A stretch of 64,000 nt of DNA from Nevskiaceae bacterium (GTDB taxonomy: Bacteria > Pseudomonadota > Gammaproteobacteria > Nevskiales > Nevskiaceae). Numbering within the stretch: the stretch's first letter is position 1; each line of letters begins with the position of its first letter. A program made the position numbers and the translations under genes. The notes beneath the pieces are model-generated. The model did not search any database. It saw nothing but the letters and a program-made list of their open reading frames with translations, and had not been told where the DNA came from. This document shows positions 26,003 through 35,264 of the stretch, piece by piece. The stretch is from assembly GCA_008012115.1 (NCBI GenBank), contig SSEB01000011.1, forward strand, positions 62,001 to 126,000. The letters are read 5' to 3'.

Positions 26003-27454
26003 CTAGCGGCCCAGCAATTCAAGCAAACCAGATTCACGCGGCCACGCGGACAGCGCATCGAGAATCACGCGCCGTGCCGGTTCGGTTTCCTGTGCGTGAT
26101 GTGCGGCAAGCACGGCCTCGTACTGCTCCAGCGTCAGGCTGGCGAGCCCGGTGTCGAAATCGAGTTTGCGGGCCACGAAGTCCTGCCACTCGGCGGCCTC
26201 GTCTGCGCTCAGGGTCCGGGGAAAATTTCGGGCGCGGTAGCGCAGCAGCAGCTCGTTGTAGCGCGCGTCGCTGAACATGCCCTGGAATTGCGCCAGCGCC
26301 TCGGGCGCCGCTTCGCGTACGCGCTGCAGGCGCGGTTTGTCGGCGTCCGGCAGGAAGCCGCCGTAGAGCGACAGTTCCGCGTCGCGCTCCTCGTATTCCG
26401 GTGCGGCGAAGACGGCGCGGACCTTTTTCGCCAGCGCCTCGCGCACGCGCAGCAGCAGCGCGCGATGTTCCTGGCAGCGGGCGAGGTCGATGCTCCAGCG
26501 TTCGGCCTGCTCCGGGTTGAGCGTGGACAGCGGCGCCAGCATCGGGCTCTTGTTGAGGTGCACGCCCTTGAGCGGGATGCGGCTCAGGCCCTCGGGCAGA
26601 TCGTCCTCGCGCGTGAACACGCGGTCGTGCAGCTCGTCGGCATCGAGTTCCAGCAGTTCCGCCGGGTCGTGCGCGAGGTCGTAGACGATCACCTGGTTGT
26701 TGTTGCGCGGGTGCAGCGCCAGCGGCGCCACCACGGCCAGGCAACCGCGGGTGGCGGGAATCTTCGAGGACACGTGCAGCACCGGCGTGAGTTCGCGCAG
26801 GTTGAGCAGGGTGGCGGCGAACTTCTTGTCGCGCAGCTTCAGCGCGTGCTCGAACAGGCGCGGTTGCGCGCTGCGCAGTCGGCGGGCGAGGCCGATGGTG
26901 GCATCGACGTCGGACAGCGCGTCGTGCGCCTGTTCATGGGCGATGCCGTTGGCGGCGCTGAGCTGTTCCAGCTTGAAGCTGGTGGAGCCATCCTCGCGTT
27001 GCGGCCAGTGCAGGCCGTCCGGCCGCAGTGCGTGCCAGAGCCGCATCACGTCGATCAGATCCCAGCGCGCATTGCCGCCAAACCATTCGCGCTGGTAGGG
27101 ATCGTAGAAATTGCGATACAGCAGATGGCGCGTGACCTCGTCGTCGAAGCGGATGGAGTTGTAACCGGCGCCACAGGTGCCGGTGGCGCCCAGCTCGTCG
27201 AGGATGCGGCGCGCAAAGTCCGGCTCCGGCACGCCGCGCTCGCGCGCCAGCTGCGGGGTGATGCCGGTGAGCAGGCAGGCGTCCGGGTGCGGCAGCACGT
27301 CGATGACGGGCTGGCAGTAGAGCACCAGCGGTTCGCCGACCGGGTTCAGTTCGGCATCGGTGCGGCGGCCGGCGAACTGCGAGGGGCGATCGCGCGCGGG
27401 GTCGGCGCCGAAGGTTTCGTAGTCGTGCCAGTAGAAGCTGGTCGGTGCGGTCAT
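26003..27454 (-). CDS. sbcB: exodeoxyribonuclease I
   Basis: This is the 3'-5' single-strand DNA exonuclease used in mismatch repair and recombination. The 483 residues hold the DEDDh core: FYWHDYETFGADP (first Asp/Glu), GYNSIRFDDEVTRHLLYRNF (second Asp), and HDALSDVDATIGLARRL (His and last Asp). The SH3-like and C-terminal helical parts that form the clamp around ssDNA follow. The start is at an ATG with no credible longer alternative. It is divergent from apbC. Confidence 0.95.
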   Translation of the reverse strand: MTAPTSFYWHDYETFGADPARDRPSQFAGRRTDAELNPVGEPLVLYCQPVIDVLPHPDACLLTGITPQLARERGVPEPDFARRILDELGATGTCGAGYNSIRFDDEVTRHLLYRNFYDPYQREWFGGNARWDLIDVMRLWHALRPDGLHWPQREDGSTSFKLEQLSAANGIAHEQAHDALSDVDATIGLARRLRSAQPRLFEHALKLRDKKFAATLLNLRELTPVLHVSSKIPATRGCLAVVAPLALHPRNNNQVIVYDLAHDPAELLELDADELHDRVFTREDDLPEGLSRIPLKGVHLNKSPMLAPLSTLNPEQAERWSIDLARCQEHRALLLRVREALAKKVRAVFAAPEYEERDAELSLYGGFLPDADKPRLQRVREAAPEALAQFQGMFSDARYNELLLRYRARNFPRTLSADEAAEWQDFVARKLDFDTGLASLTLEQYEAVLAAHHAQETEPARRVILDALSAWPRESGLLELLGR

Positions 27455-27519
27455 GGCGGAGTGTTCAAGGCCGGCGGCATGCGGGACAATAGCCGCCTGC
27501 TTCGCAATCAGAATACCGG

Positions 27520-28605
27520 ATGTCCCTCACCCAAGAATCCCTGATGGCCGCGCTGGACGGCTATGTCGATCCCCTGATCGGGCGCGGCCTGGTGGCCGCC
27601 GGCGCGGTCAAGAGCGCCGAAACCCGGTGGATCGGCAAGCCGTGCATCACGCTGGAGCTGGGCTTTCCCGCCGCCGGCTATCACGACACGCTGGCGACCG
27701 CCGTGCGTCGCCACCTGCAGGCGACGCTGAACACCGACGCCGACGTGCAGGTCGGCTGGCGCATTGCCTCGCACGCGGTGCAGAAAAACCTGCAGCCGCT
27801 GCCGGGCATCCGCAACGTCATCGCCGTGGCCAGCGGCAAGGGCGGCGTCGGCAAGTCCACGGTGGCGGCCAACCTGGCGCTGGCGCTGGCGGCCGAGGGC
27901 GCGCGCGTCGGCGTGCTGGACGCCGACATCTACGGCCCCAGCCAGCCGCGCATGCTCGGTGTGGACAAGGAGCGCCCGACCTCGCCGGACGGCAAGCGCA
28001 TGCACCCGATCCTGGCGCATGGCCTGCAGGTGATGAGCATCGGCTTTCTCATCGACGAGGAGCAGCCGAGCATCTGGCGCGGGCCGATGGCGACGCAGGC
28101 GCTGAGCCAGCTGCTCAACGAGACCGACTGGCAGAACCTCGACTACCTGGTCGTCGATCTGCCGCCGGGCACCGGCGACATCCAGCTGACGCTGTCGCAG
28201 CGCGTGCCGATCAGCGGCGCCATCATCGTCACCACACCGCAGGACATCGCACTGCTGGACGCGCGCAAGGGCCTGGCGATGTTCCAGCGCGTGGAAGTCA
28301 GCGTGCTCGGCGTGGTCGAGAACATGAGCTACCACGTCTGTTCCAACTGCGGCCACCACGAGGCGATCTTCGGCGAGGGCGGCGGTGCGCGGCTGTCGTC
28401 GCAGTTCGGCGTCGAGCTGCTCGGCCAGTTGCCGCTGCAGGCCTCGATCCGGCTGCAAGCGGACGGCGGCAAGCCGACGGTGGTCGCCGAGCCGGGTTCC
28501 GATACCGCGCAGCGCTACCGCGACATCGCCCGCAAGGCGGCGGCGCGGCTGGCCTACGGGGCCGTGGGCGGCACGTTCCCGGACATCGCCATCAGCGACG
28601 ATTGA
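27520..28605 (+). CDS. apbC: Fe-S cluster carrier protein ApbC/Mrp
   Basis: This P-loop ATPase carries or assembles [4Fe-4S] clusters in the cytoplasm. The 361 residues have an N-terminal MIP18/DUF59-like domain (ESLMAALDGYVDPLIG). The deviant Walker A GKGGVGKSTVAANLALAL (about 105) is followed by DADIYGPSQPRMLG, the Walker B-like DYLVVDLPPGTGD, and the cluster-binding CSNC pair. dcd follows 62 bp downstream, the arrangement seen in Pseudomonas (metG-apbC-dcd), but here metG is 6 kb away. Confidence 0.96.
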   Translation: MSLTQESLMAALDGYVDPLIGRGLVAAGAVKSAETRWIGKPCITLELGFPAAGYHDTLATAVRRHLQATLNTDADVQVGWRIASHAVQKNLQPLPGIRNVIAVASGKGGVGKSTVAANLALALAAEGARVGVLDADIYGPSQPRMLGVDKERPTSPDGKRMHPILAHGLQVMSIGFLIDEEQPSIWRGPMATQALSQLLNETDWQNLDYLVVDLPPGTGDIQLTLSQRVPISGAIIVTTPQDIALLDARKGLAMFQRVEVSVLGVVENMSYHVCSNCGHHEAIFGEGGGARLSSQFGVELLGQLPLQASIRLQADGGKPTVVAEPGSDTAQRYRDIARKAAARLAYGAVGGTFPDIAISDD

Positions 28606-28667
28606 ACCCTGGCGCCGTTATGATGGCGCCCGCGGCAGCGCCGCGTTGACCCGAATCTGGACAAAAA

Positions 28668-29237
28668 ATGAGCATCAAATCGGACAAGTGGATCCGGCGC
28701 ATGGCCGAGCAGCACGGCATGATCGAGCCTTTCGAGCCGGGCCAGGTGCGCGTGGCGGCAGACGGTCACCGCATCGTCTCCTACGGCACCTCCAGCTACG
28801 GCTACGACGTGCGCTGCGCCAACGAGTTCAAGATCTTCACCAACATCAACAGCACCATCGTCGATCCCAAGGCCTTCGACGAGAAGTCGTTCGTCGATGT
28901 GAAGTCCGACGTCTGCATCATTCCGCCCAACAGCTTCGCGCTGGCGCGCACGGTGGAGTATTTCCGCATTCCGCGCAGCACGCTGGTGGTGTGCCTGGGC
29001 AAGAGCACCTACGCGCGCTGCGGCATCATCGTCAATGTCACGCCGCTGGAGCCGGAGTGGGAGGGCCACGTCACGCTGGAGTTCTCCAACACCACGCCGC
29101 TGCCTGCCAAGATCTACGCCAACGAAGGCGTGGCGCAGATGCTGTTCTACGAATCCGACGAGGTTTGCGAGACCAGCTACAAGGACCGCGGGGGCAAATA
29201 CCAGGGTCAACGCGGTGTGACGCTGCCCAAGACCTGA
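28668..29237 (+). CDS. dcd: dCTP deaminase
   Basis: It converts dCTP to dUTP for thymidylate synthesis. The 189 residues begin [20 protein letters not shown]. They carry the SSYGYDVRC and [10 protein letters not shown] motifs, [19 protein letters not shown] with the catalytic Glu, and end [14 protein letters not shown]. Length and C-terminus match the Pseudomonas type. An intact second copy of the last 15 codons lies 147 bp downstream (see the next entry). Confidence 0.97.
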   Translation: MSIKSDKWIRRMAEQHGMIEPFEPGQVRVAADGHRIVSYGTSSYGYDVRCANEFKIFTNINSTIVDPKAFDEKSFVDVKSDVCIIPPNSFALARTVEYFRIPRSTLVVCLGKSTYARCGIIVNVTPLEPEWEGHVTLEFSNTTPLPAKIYANEGVAQMLFYESDEVCETSYKDRGGKYQGQRGVTLPKT

Positions 29238-29339
29238 TCGGGCCAGCCTTCCCTTGCGGTCCCTGCGTCCGCTCGCCGGGCCGCGATCCCATGCTTTCGG
29301 CATGGGGCCCTCGCGGCTAGCTCGCGCCTGCACCGCTTT

Positions 29340-29420
29340 GGCAAATATCAAGGTCAACGCGGTGTGACGCTGCCCAAGACCTGATGAGTTCGTGATTTCC
29401 TGTGGTCCCTGCGCCCGCTC
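29340..29420 (+). pseudogene. duplicated 3' tail of dcd
   Basis: 29340-29384 repeats the last 15 codons of dcd ([14 protein letters not shown] and stop) with only two base changes, both synonymous (TAC/TAT and CAG/CAA). Similarity resumes at 29404-29420 against 29258-29274 (GGTCCCTGCG..). Between the copies lies a long hairpin (GCCGCGA at 29280-29286 paired with TCGCGGC at 29311-29317, with an inner CCCATGC/GCATGGG stem). The rest of the 354-bp gap 29238-29591 shows no gene. Confidence 0.85.
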
Positions 29421-29591
29421 ATTCTGAGACGGCTTCCTAGCCCGCCATCCTGACGGCGCTTCGCCCCGGCCGGGTTGCTTATTGCGCCTTCACGCGATAA
29501 AAGTGACGCCGGCGTCAAGGAGCCCCCATGCCGGGTCCGGTCAAGAAAGTGCCGGGAGCGCCGATAAGCAGAACAGTTTCGGGAGTGGGCC

Positions 29592-30569
29592 ATGGCTGTC
29601 GCTGTCGATGATCCCCTGTTGCAGCGCCGTCCGTCGTTCCGCCGGCGCAGTCTCAACCGTCTGATGAAGACCGCCGCCGTGGTCGGCGGCTTTCTCGGCG
29701 AGCGCAAGGCGGACCGCGACGACATCGAGGTGATCCGCGACCTGTCCTACGGGCCGCATCCTTTCAACCGCCTCGACGTCTACCGCCCGCGCTTCGCGCC
29801 GCGGCCGCTGCCCGTGCTGCTGTACATCCACGGCGGCGCCTTCAGCCTGTGCTCGAAGGAGACGCATCGCGGCATCGCCCGCGCCAGCGCGCGCGGCGGC
29901 CAGTATCTGGTGTTCAACATCGATTACCGCCTCGCGCCGCGCTTCCAGTTTCCCTGTGCGCACGAGGACGCCTGCCTGGCCTTTGCCTGGGTGGCGGCGC
30001 ATTGCGCGCGCTTCGGCGGCGACCCGAGCCGGGTGGTGGTGGCCGGAGAGTCGGCGGGCGGCAATCTCGCGCTGTCCGTCGCTATCGCCGCCTGTTATCG
30101 CCGTCCCGAGCCCTGGGCGCAGGTGGCATTCGCGGCGCCGGTGCGGCTGGTCGGCGTCAAGCCGATCATGCCCTACCTGCAGGTGACCAATGCCGCGCGC
30201 CAGAATTTCAATCCCGGTGCCGGCTGGCTGGCGCTGCGTGCGGCGCGCGACATCGCCAAGTCCTACCTCGGCTCCAGCCGTGTGCTGCCAAGCCGCGAGA
30301 CGATGATGGCGGACCCGATCCGCATCCTCGAGGAATGCGGTGCGCCGGAGAAACCCTTTCCGCCGGTGTTCTCCGGCGTCGGCACCTGGGACGTGTGCTG
30401 CGAGGACGTGCAGCGGCTGGAGCGCGCCTGCGAGCGCCTCGGCGTGCCGGCGCGCATGCACTACTACGAGCGCGAGATCCACGCCTTTCATGTGCTGGCC
30501 TGGCGCGACAACGCGCGCCGCTACTGGCAGCAGGCGTTTGCCTTCATGCGCGAGGTGGCGACGGCCTGA
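29592..30569 (+). CDS. alpha/beta hydrolase, HSL-type esterase/lipase
   Basis: The 325-residue protein has the hormone-sensitive-lipase family layout. The oxyanion HGGAFSLCS (residues about 79-87), YRLAPRFQFPCAHEDACLAF, and the nucleophile elbow GESAGGNLAL (Ser about 155) are present. The acid would be near GVGTWDVCCEDV and the His is in REIHAFHVL near the C-terminus. It probably hydrolyses short to medium acyl esters. No signal peptide is evident, but residues 24-35 are mildly hydrophobic. It converges with the reverse-strand membrane gene. Confidence 0.85.
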   Translation: MAVAVDDPLLQRRPSFRRRSLNRLMKTAAVVGGFLGERKADRDDIEVIRDLSYGPHPFNRLDVYRPRFAPRPLPVLLYIHGGAFSLCSKETHRGIARASARGGQYLVFNIDYRLAPRFQFPCAHEDACLAFAWVAAHCARFGGDPSRVVVAGESAGGNLALSVAIAACYRRPEPWAQVAFAAPVRLVGVKPIMPYLQVTNAARQNFNPGAGWLALRAARDIAKSYLGSSRVLPSRETMMADPIRILEECGAPEKPFPPVFSGVGTWDVCCEDVQRLERACERLGVPARMHYYEREIHAFHVLAWRDNARRYWQQAFAFMREVATA

Positions 30570-30603
30570 GCGCCGTCGTCCGGCGTCGCGCGCGACGCCG
30601 CGC

Positions 30604-32103
30604 CTACATCAACGAGTTGAAGACCTTCTCGACCTGGTCGCGGCGCGCGTCGGGCACGTAGTCGATGTTGGTGCCGCGGTCGGTCATCTCCCAGAACACC
30701 GGCTCGGTGGTGGTGAGGATGCCGACGCGCGCGGCCTCCAGCGTCGGGCGCGGCACCTCGCGCAGGGTGGAGAGCACCGACGCCAGTTCGTCGCTGAGAC
30801 CGCGCTCGCGGAAAAAACCGGCGAGGATGGCGCGCGATTTCACCAGGCCCGGGCTGTGGTCGGCGCCCTCGAATTCCAGGACGGCGTCCAGCAGCACCAT
30901 GGCCGTCTCCGCGCCGCGCTCGTAGGCGAGCTCCGTGACCTCGGCCAGTTCGTAGCTGATCAGCTCGTAGATGAAAGCCAGGCCCTGCGTGCGCGCGAAC
31001 TCGGCGTAGTAACGCAGATAGCGGACCAGCTCCGGCACCAGCTCCGGGCGTTCGACCAGCAGGCGGCGGATCAGGGTCTTGTAGTTGTAGACCACGTAGT
31101 AGACCGGCGCGTTTTCCTTCTTCTTGATCGCCTCGCGCATGAAGGTGTTGAACAGGCGCACCAGCACCACGTACACCGCGTCGTTGCGCAGGTGGGCCTC
31201 CTCGAAGGCGGCGTTCTTGATGGCGTGCACCAGCGCGCTGACGCCGTCCGGCATCTTGGCCAGCGCGATCTTGAAGGCCAGGGCCAGCTGGCTGGCGATG
31301 CGGTATTCCACCCAGGTGCGTTCGCGGCTCAGCAGGCCGGTGGCATCGCTGGACATGCCGATCAGCAGCTCGCTGGTCACCTCGAAGAATGCCGGCGGCA
31401 GGTCCGGCTTGAGCTGGCGCACACGCGCCAGGTCCATGGTGTGCGCGCGGATGGCGTCGAACACCACGTCGCGGTCGGCGCGGTCCATCGAGCGCTGCAG
31501 CAGGCTGCCGAGGTTGATGATGCGCTGGTGCACGCGCGCCTGCGCCTGCTTGACGGGATGTTTGCCGACGACGGCGTCCTGCAACTCCTCCATCAGGCTC
31601 AGGTGCACGCGCTTGATGATGGTCAGCGGGTCGATGAAGCTCAGCACGTAGAAGTAATACGGCAGCAGCAGCAGCCAGCCGAGCAGCGCCCCCAGGCCGC
31701 TGATGTAGAACGGCAGCTGCGGCGTCCAGTTGTCGTAGGACAGCATCGTCGCCAGGATCGAGTGCGCCGCCAGCAGCGCGCAGCAGCCCAGCACCAGCAC
31801 GTTGATGCGGTCGCGGATGAAGATTTCGATCAGCTTGGGCGTGTACAGATTGGCGGTGAGCGGAATCGCCAGCGAGATGAAGGTCAGCAGCAGCGCCAGG
31901 ATGTTGTTGTAGGCGCGCGCGAAGGGCGAGGTGACGGCGCGCACCATCATCGGCGAGACCTGCAGCTGCGTCAGCTTCAGCGGCAGGCCGGTGACCGGAT
32001 CGACCGCATGCAGGAACTCCCAGGCCGCCTCGGCGACAAAGCCGAACAGGGCGACGCCGAACAGCACGATCAGCACGCGCAGCGCGAACCGCTTGTGATC
32101 CAT
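30604..32103 (-). CDS. large unknown membrane protein (possibly DUF2254-like)
   Basis: The 499-residue protein has four N-terminal hydrophobic segments (FALRVLIVLFGVALFGFVAE; ILALLLTFISLAIPLTANLY; VLVLGCCALLAAHSILATML; ALLGWLLLLPYYFYVLSFI). A long soluble helical C-terminal part follows (about 165-499). The layout recalls the DUF2254 membrane family, but I cannot confirm that from motifs. The C-terminal region has many charged amphipathic helices and no catalytic signature I know. A GGGGAGAG ribosome binding site precedes the ATG. Repeat copy C lies between it and the TonB-dependent receptor gene. Confidence 0.65.
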   Translation of the reverse strand: MDHKRFALRVLIVLFGVALFGFVAEAAWEFLHAVDPVTGLPLKLTQLQVSPMMVRAVTSPFARAYNNILALLLTFISLAIPLTANLYTPKLIEIFIRDRINVLVLGCCALLAAHSILATMLSYDNWTPQLPFYISGLGALLGWLLLLPYYFYVLSFIDPLTIIKRVHLSLMEELQDAVVGKHPVKQAQARVHQRIINLGSLLQRSMDRADRDVVFDAIRAHTMDLARVRQLKPDLPPAFFEVTSELLIGMSSDATGLLSRERTWVEYRIASQLALAFKIALAKMPDGVSALVHAIKNAAFEEAHLRNDAVYVVLVRLFNTFMREAIKKKENAPVYYVVYNYKTLIRRLLVERPELVPELVRYLRYYAEFARTQGLAFIYELISYELAEVTELAYERGAETAMVLLDAVLEFEGADHSPGLVKSRAILAGFFRERGLSDELASVLSTLREVPRPTLEAARVGILTTTEPVFWEMTDRGTNIDYVPDARRDQVEKVFNSLM

Positions 32104-32233
32104 GGTCTCTCCCCGTTGTCTCGCGGCCGTCGCGGCTTGTCATGGTTTCGTCATGCCGCTGTCACGATGGTAACGCGGATTGCGCACCGCGCCAGCGTCC
32201 ACGGGTCGGTCGGTCGCCGCGGGCCGTTTTCGC

Positions 32234-32346
32234 GCCACCCGCTGTTGTGGTTTCTCTTGGGAAGAGTGTTATTAAATATCAATCAAATTTAAATTTGATT
32301 GATAAAATAAACATCGGTCACCCGCTCCGATGGCGGAGCGGGTGGC
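32234..32346. repeat. inverted-end AT-core element, copy C (113 bp)
   Basis: The ends are GCCACCCGCT (32234-32243) and AGCGGGTGGC (32337-32346). It is one base shorter than the others, the missing base falling in the AT core. The core contains a perfect 28-bp palindrome at 32277-32304 (half-site TATCAATCAAATTT), centred on the middle of the element. The right arm carries a second inward end, CACCCGCTCCG (32319-32329), that pairs with CGGAGCGGGTG (32334-32344). Confidence 0.92.
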
Positions 32347-32368
32347 CGCTTTCGTGGCGCCCCGGCGT

Positions 32369-34780
32369 TCAGAGCGGCTTGGTGATGCCCAGGTAAACGC
32401 CTGCGCGCGGACCGAACTGCGGCGCGCCGACGCCGACGCCACTGCCGTCGCGAATCTCGTACCGGCGATCGAGCAGGTTGATCACCGCGAGGCGCAGGTC
32501 GAGCCGCCCCAGCAGCGGCGCCAGGACGCTGCGCTGCGCGGCGGCGTCGAGCTGGTTGTAGAACGGCAGGCGGTTGCCGTTGGGCACGCTCGCGCCGCCG
32601 GCGCGCAGGCCGCTGGCGTAGAGATCGGTCAGCGAGTAGGTGGTGTCCTGCCAGGTGTAGGACACGCCGGCGGAGCCGCTGAAGCGCTGGTCGTGATCCA
32701 GGTAGATGTAGTGGTCCTGGGTGTAGGCCACTGCCGCCGGATCGATGTTGAACTGCGCCGAGTCGATGCCCTGGCCCTGCGCGCGCGACAGCGCCATGTT
32801 GTTGTAGGCGCTGAACGCACCGTCGCGGTACACCGAGGTCACCTCGATGCCGTAGATGCGGCCGCGGGCGTAGTTGAACGGCGTGTAGATCAGCGCCGCG
32901 CCGAACTGCCCTTCATCGAGCAGGCCGCGCACGATCTTGTAATAGCCGTCGACACCGACGTTGAGCCCAGGCGAGAAGCGGTGCGTGACGCCGACGTCGA
33001 AGTAGTGCGTGCGCTCCGCCCGCACCGGATCGTTGGCGCCGCTCTGCGCGTTGCTGGTGTTGTCGAACTTGCTGATGGTTTTGTCGCTGATCAGCTCGTT
33101 GGGCGGCGGCGTGAAGTAGCGCGAATAGCCGGCGTGCAGCACGGTGGCCTCGGTGGCGTTCCAGATCAGGCCCAGGCGCGGGCTGAACTGGCTGGCGGCG
33201 ATGTAGGCGTTGAGCTTGTCGTAGCGCAGGCCGTAGTTCAGCGTCAGATCGTCGGTGATGTCCCACTCGTCCTGCGCGTAGATGCCCAGCAGGCGGTTGC
33301 CGTTCTTGGGATTGTTGTCGACGATGGTGACCGGGCCGCCGTTGACGTTGCCGGCGCTGTCGGTGGTGAACACCTGCGAGGTGTTGTCGGAGATGTCGTT
33401 CTCGTTGCTGAAGAACACGCCGCCGCGCAGCGTGTGCGCGTCGCTGAGCTGGTAGCCGATGTCGCCCTGCAGACCGGCCGTGGTGCTGCGGCGGTAGATG
33501 TCGGCGGCGATGCCGTTGAACACCAGATCGCCGGTCGGGTCGGGCCGGTACTCCACCGAGCTGACCCGCGTGAATGCCGCCACCTGGTAGTTGAACCGCG
33601 CGCCGGCCTGACCCTGCAAGGCCACCAGGCCGTACGAATTGCGCTCGTACTGGCGCTCATCGAGGTGGCGCGAATCGAAACTGCAGCTGTTGCCGCCCAG
33701 CTGCGCGCAGTAGGCCGGGTCCGGCGCCTGGCCGGGGTTGTTCGGAATCTGGTAGCGCCCGAAGCTGGTGCCGGCGAGCACGCTGACCTTCATGTCCTCG
33801 GCCGGGTAAAACGACAGGTAGCCGAAACCCTTGCCCTGCTGCGTGTGGTCGTGAATCGGATAGTAGTGGTCGGTGGGCGCCTCGATGCCGACCAGGCTGT
33901 TGTAGAACTGCCCGGTGCCGTAAACGCTGACGCCGTCGTGCGTGGTGGTGCCGTACTCGATGCTCGGATTGAAGGTGCCGTGGCTGCCGCCGTACACGCC
34001 GACGCTGCCGCCATCGAAGCTCTTGGGCGTAGTGATGTTGATGACGCCGGCGGTGCGGTAGCCGTACTGCGCCGGCAGCGCGCCGGTGAGCAGGCTGACC
34101 TGGTTGGCGAAGCGCGTGTCCAGCACCTGGCCGAAGCCGCTGATGCCTTCGGGGATGATGATGCCGTTGATGCGGTACTGCAGGTCGGCGTGGTCGCCGC
34201 GCACGTGCAGCTGGCCGAAGGAATCGTTGGCCACGCCCGGCGCCTGCAGCAGCAGCTGGTTCATCGGCGTGTTCTTGCCCTGCGGCAGGGTGGTGATCGC
34301 CGCCTGGTCGAACACATACTGGCTGCTGCCGGTGCTGGGCGAGAGCGCGTTGCGCGCGCGCTCCAGGCGCTCGGCCGTCACCGTCACGGTGGCCAACTGC
34401 GCGACCAGTTGCAGATCGGCATGCGCCGACTGGCCGGCGTCGACGTGGACCTCGGCGCTGCTGTCGGCGTAGCCCTCGCGCTGCAGCAGCACGCGGTAGT
34501 CGCCGGCCTTGAGGCCGTGGAAATGGAAATGGCCCGCGGCATCGGTGCTGGCGGTGGCCACGGGATGGCCGCCGTCGTCGAGCAGCCGCACCCGCGCGCC
34601 GGTGAACGGCGTGCCGGCGCTGTCGCGCAGATGGCCTTCGATGGCGCCTTCGTCGGCGGCCATCGCCAGCTCGGCGGGTTGCGCCGCGTGGCCGGCGCCG
34701 GGAAACAGGCCGCTGGCGGCCGACAGCAACAGCAGGGACGGCACGCGCAGCGCGCGCACCCAGGGATTAAGCGTGAACAT
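32369..34780 (-). CDS. TonB-dependent outer-membrane receptor with N-terminal carboxypeptidase-regulatory-like domain
   Basis: The 803 residues run as follows: signal peptide (PSLLLLSAASGLFPGAGHA); a beta-sandwich domain (about 45-125, GAIEGHLRDSAGTPFTGARV); a TonB-box-like stretch (ATVTVTAERLE); the plug (LLLQAPGVANDSFGQLHVRG; RINGIIIPEGISGFG); then the 22-strand barrel ending in ...GVYLGITKPL. It would import a ligand across the outer membrane with ExbB/ExbD/TonB energy. A DUF2946-like gene 65 bp upstream on the same strand is typical of metal-related receptors, so a metal or metallophore ligand is a reasonable guess. The ligand is not readable from sequence. Confidence 0.88.
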   Translation of the reverse strand: MFTLNPWVRALRVPSLLLLSAASGLFPGAGHAAQPAELAMAADEGAIEGHLRDSAGTPFTGARVRLLDDGGHPVATASTDAAGHFHFHGLKAGDYRVLLQREGYADSSAEVHVDAGQSAHADLQLVAQLATVTVTAERLERARNALSPSTGSSQYVFDQAAITTLPQGKNTPMNQLLLQAPGVANDSFGQLHVRGDHADLQYRINGIIIPEGISGFGQVLDTRFANQVSLLTGALPAQYGYRTAGVINITTPKSFDGGSVGVYGGSHGTFNPSIEYGTTTHDGVSVYGTGQFYNSLVGIEAPTDHYYPIHDHTQQGKGFGYLSFYPAEDMKVSVLAGTSFGRYQIPNNPGQAPDPAYCAQLGGNSCSFDSRHLDERQYERNSYGLVALQGQAGARFNYQVAAFTRVSSVEYRPDPTGDLVFNGIAADIYRRSTTAGLQGDIGYQLSDAHTLRGGVFFSNENDISDNTSQVFTTDSAGNVNGGPVTIVDNNPKNGNRLLGIYAQDEWDITDDLTLNYGLRYDKLNAYIAASQFSPRLGLIWNATEATVLHAGYSRYFTPPPNELISDKTISKFDNTSNAQSGANDPVRAERTHYFDVGVTHRFSPGLNVGVDGYYKIVRGLLDEGQFGAALIYTPFNYARGRIYGIEVTSVYRDGAFSAYNNMALSRAQGQGIDSAQFNIDPAAVAYTQDHYIYLDHDQRFSGSAGVSYTWQDTTYSLTDLYASGLRAGGASVPNGNRLPFYNQLDAAAQRSVLAPLLGRLDLRLAVINLLDRRYEIRDGSGVGVGAPQFGPRAGVYLGITKPL

Positions 34781-34845
34781 GGAAACCTCGCAATGACGTT
34801 TGCGCGCACGGCCTCGGCCGCGCGCAGGAATTCAGCAGGACGTGG

Positions 34846-35136
34846 TCAGGCGAGGTGGGACGGCGGGCCGCAGGCCGGCGGCAGCCGCAGCTGCGCATCG
34901 GCCCGCGTGATGGAAGACGTGCGCTGCGCCAGCGGCAGCGCGTCGGCGGTCAGCGGCGGCAGGGCCGCCGGCGCGGGCGAGGGTGCCGCCGCGTGGGCCA
35001 CGGCGCAGATGTCGCAGGAGGTCCGCTCCGGCGTGCCGCTCAGGGCATGGTCGATGGCATGCGCGAACAGCAGCCACTGGCCGACCAGGAGCACCAGGGC
35101 GGCGATCAGGTGACGCGGATGGCGGCGGTCGAGCAT
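34846..35136 (-). CDS. small DUF2946-like membrane/periplasmic protein
   Basis: The 96 residues have a hydrophobic N-terminal segment (LIAALVLLVGQWLLFAHAID) and a His/Cys cluster (HAIDHALSGTPERTSCDICAVAHAA). These features fit the DUF2946 family, which is often encoded beside TonB receptors and metal-homeostasis genes. It is probably co-transcribed with the receptor downstream. Upstream, 35137-35264 shows nothing besides the approach to repeat copy D. Confidence 0.6.
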   Translation of the reverse strand: MLDRRHPRHLIAALVLLVGQWLLFAHAIDHALSGTPERTSCDICAVAHAAAPSPAPAALPPLTADALPLAQRTSSITRADAQLRLPPACGPPSHLA

Positions 35137-35264
35137 GCCGGGAGGATAAGCCTTGCGGGAGGAAATAAGGAAGCGCGTGTGCGTGGAGTGCTGCGTCGCC
35201 GGTAAAGTTCCGCGATGACGCCCGTGGCGCCTGCCGGGAGCGAGGTCATGCCGCCGTCATCGGC

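Noticed and set aside
32330-35113. A 927-codon open frame antisense to the TonB receptor gene
   Set aside because: Same compositional artefact; the receptor strand shows signal peptide, plug and barrel features.
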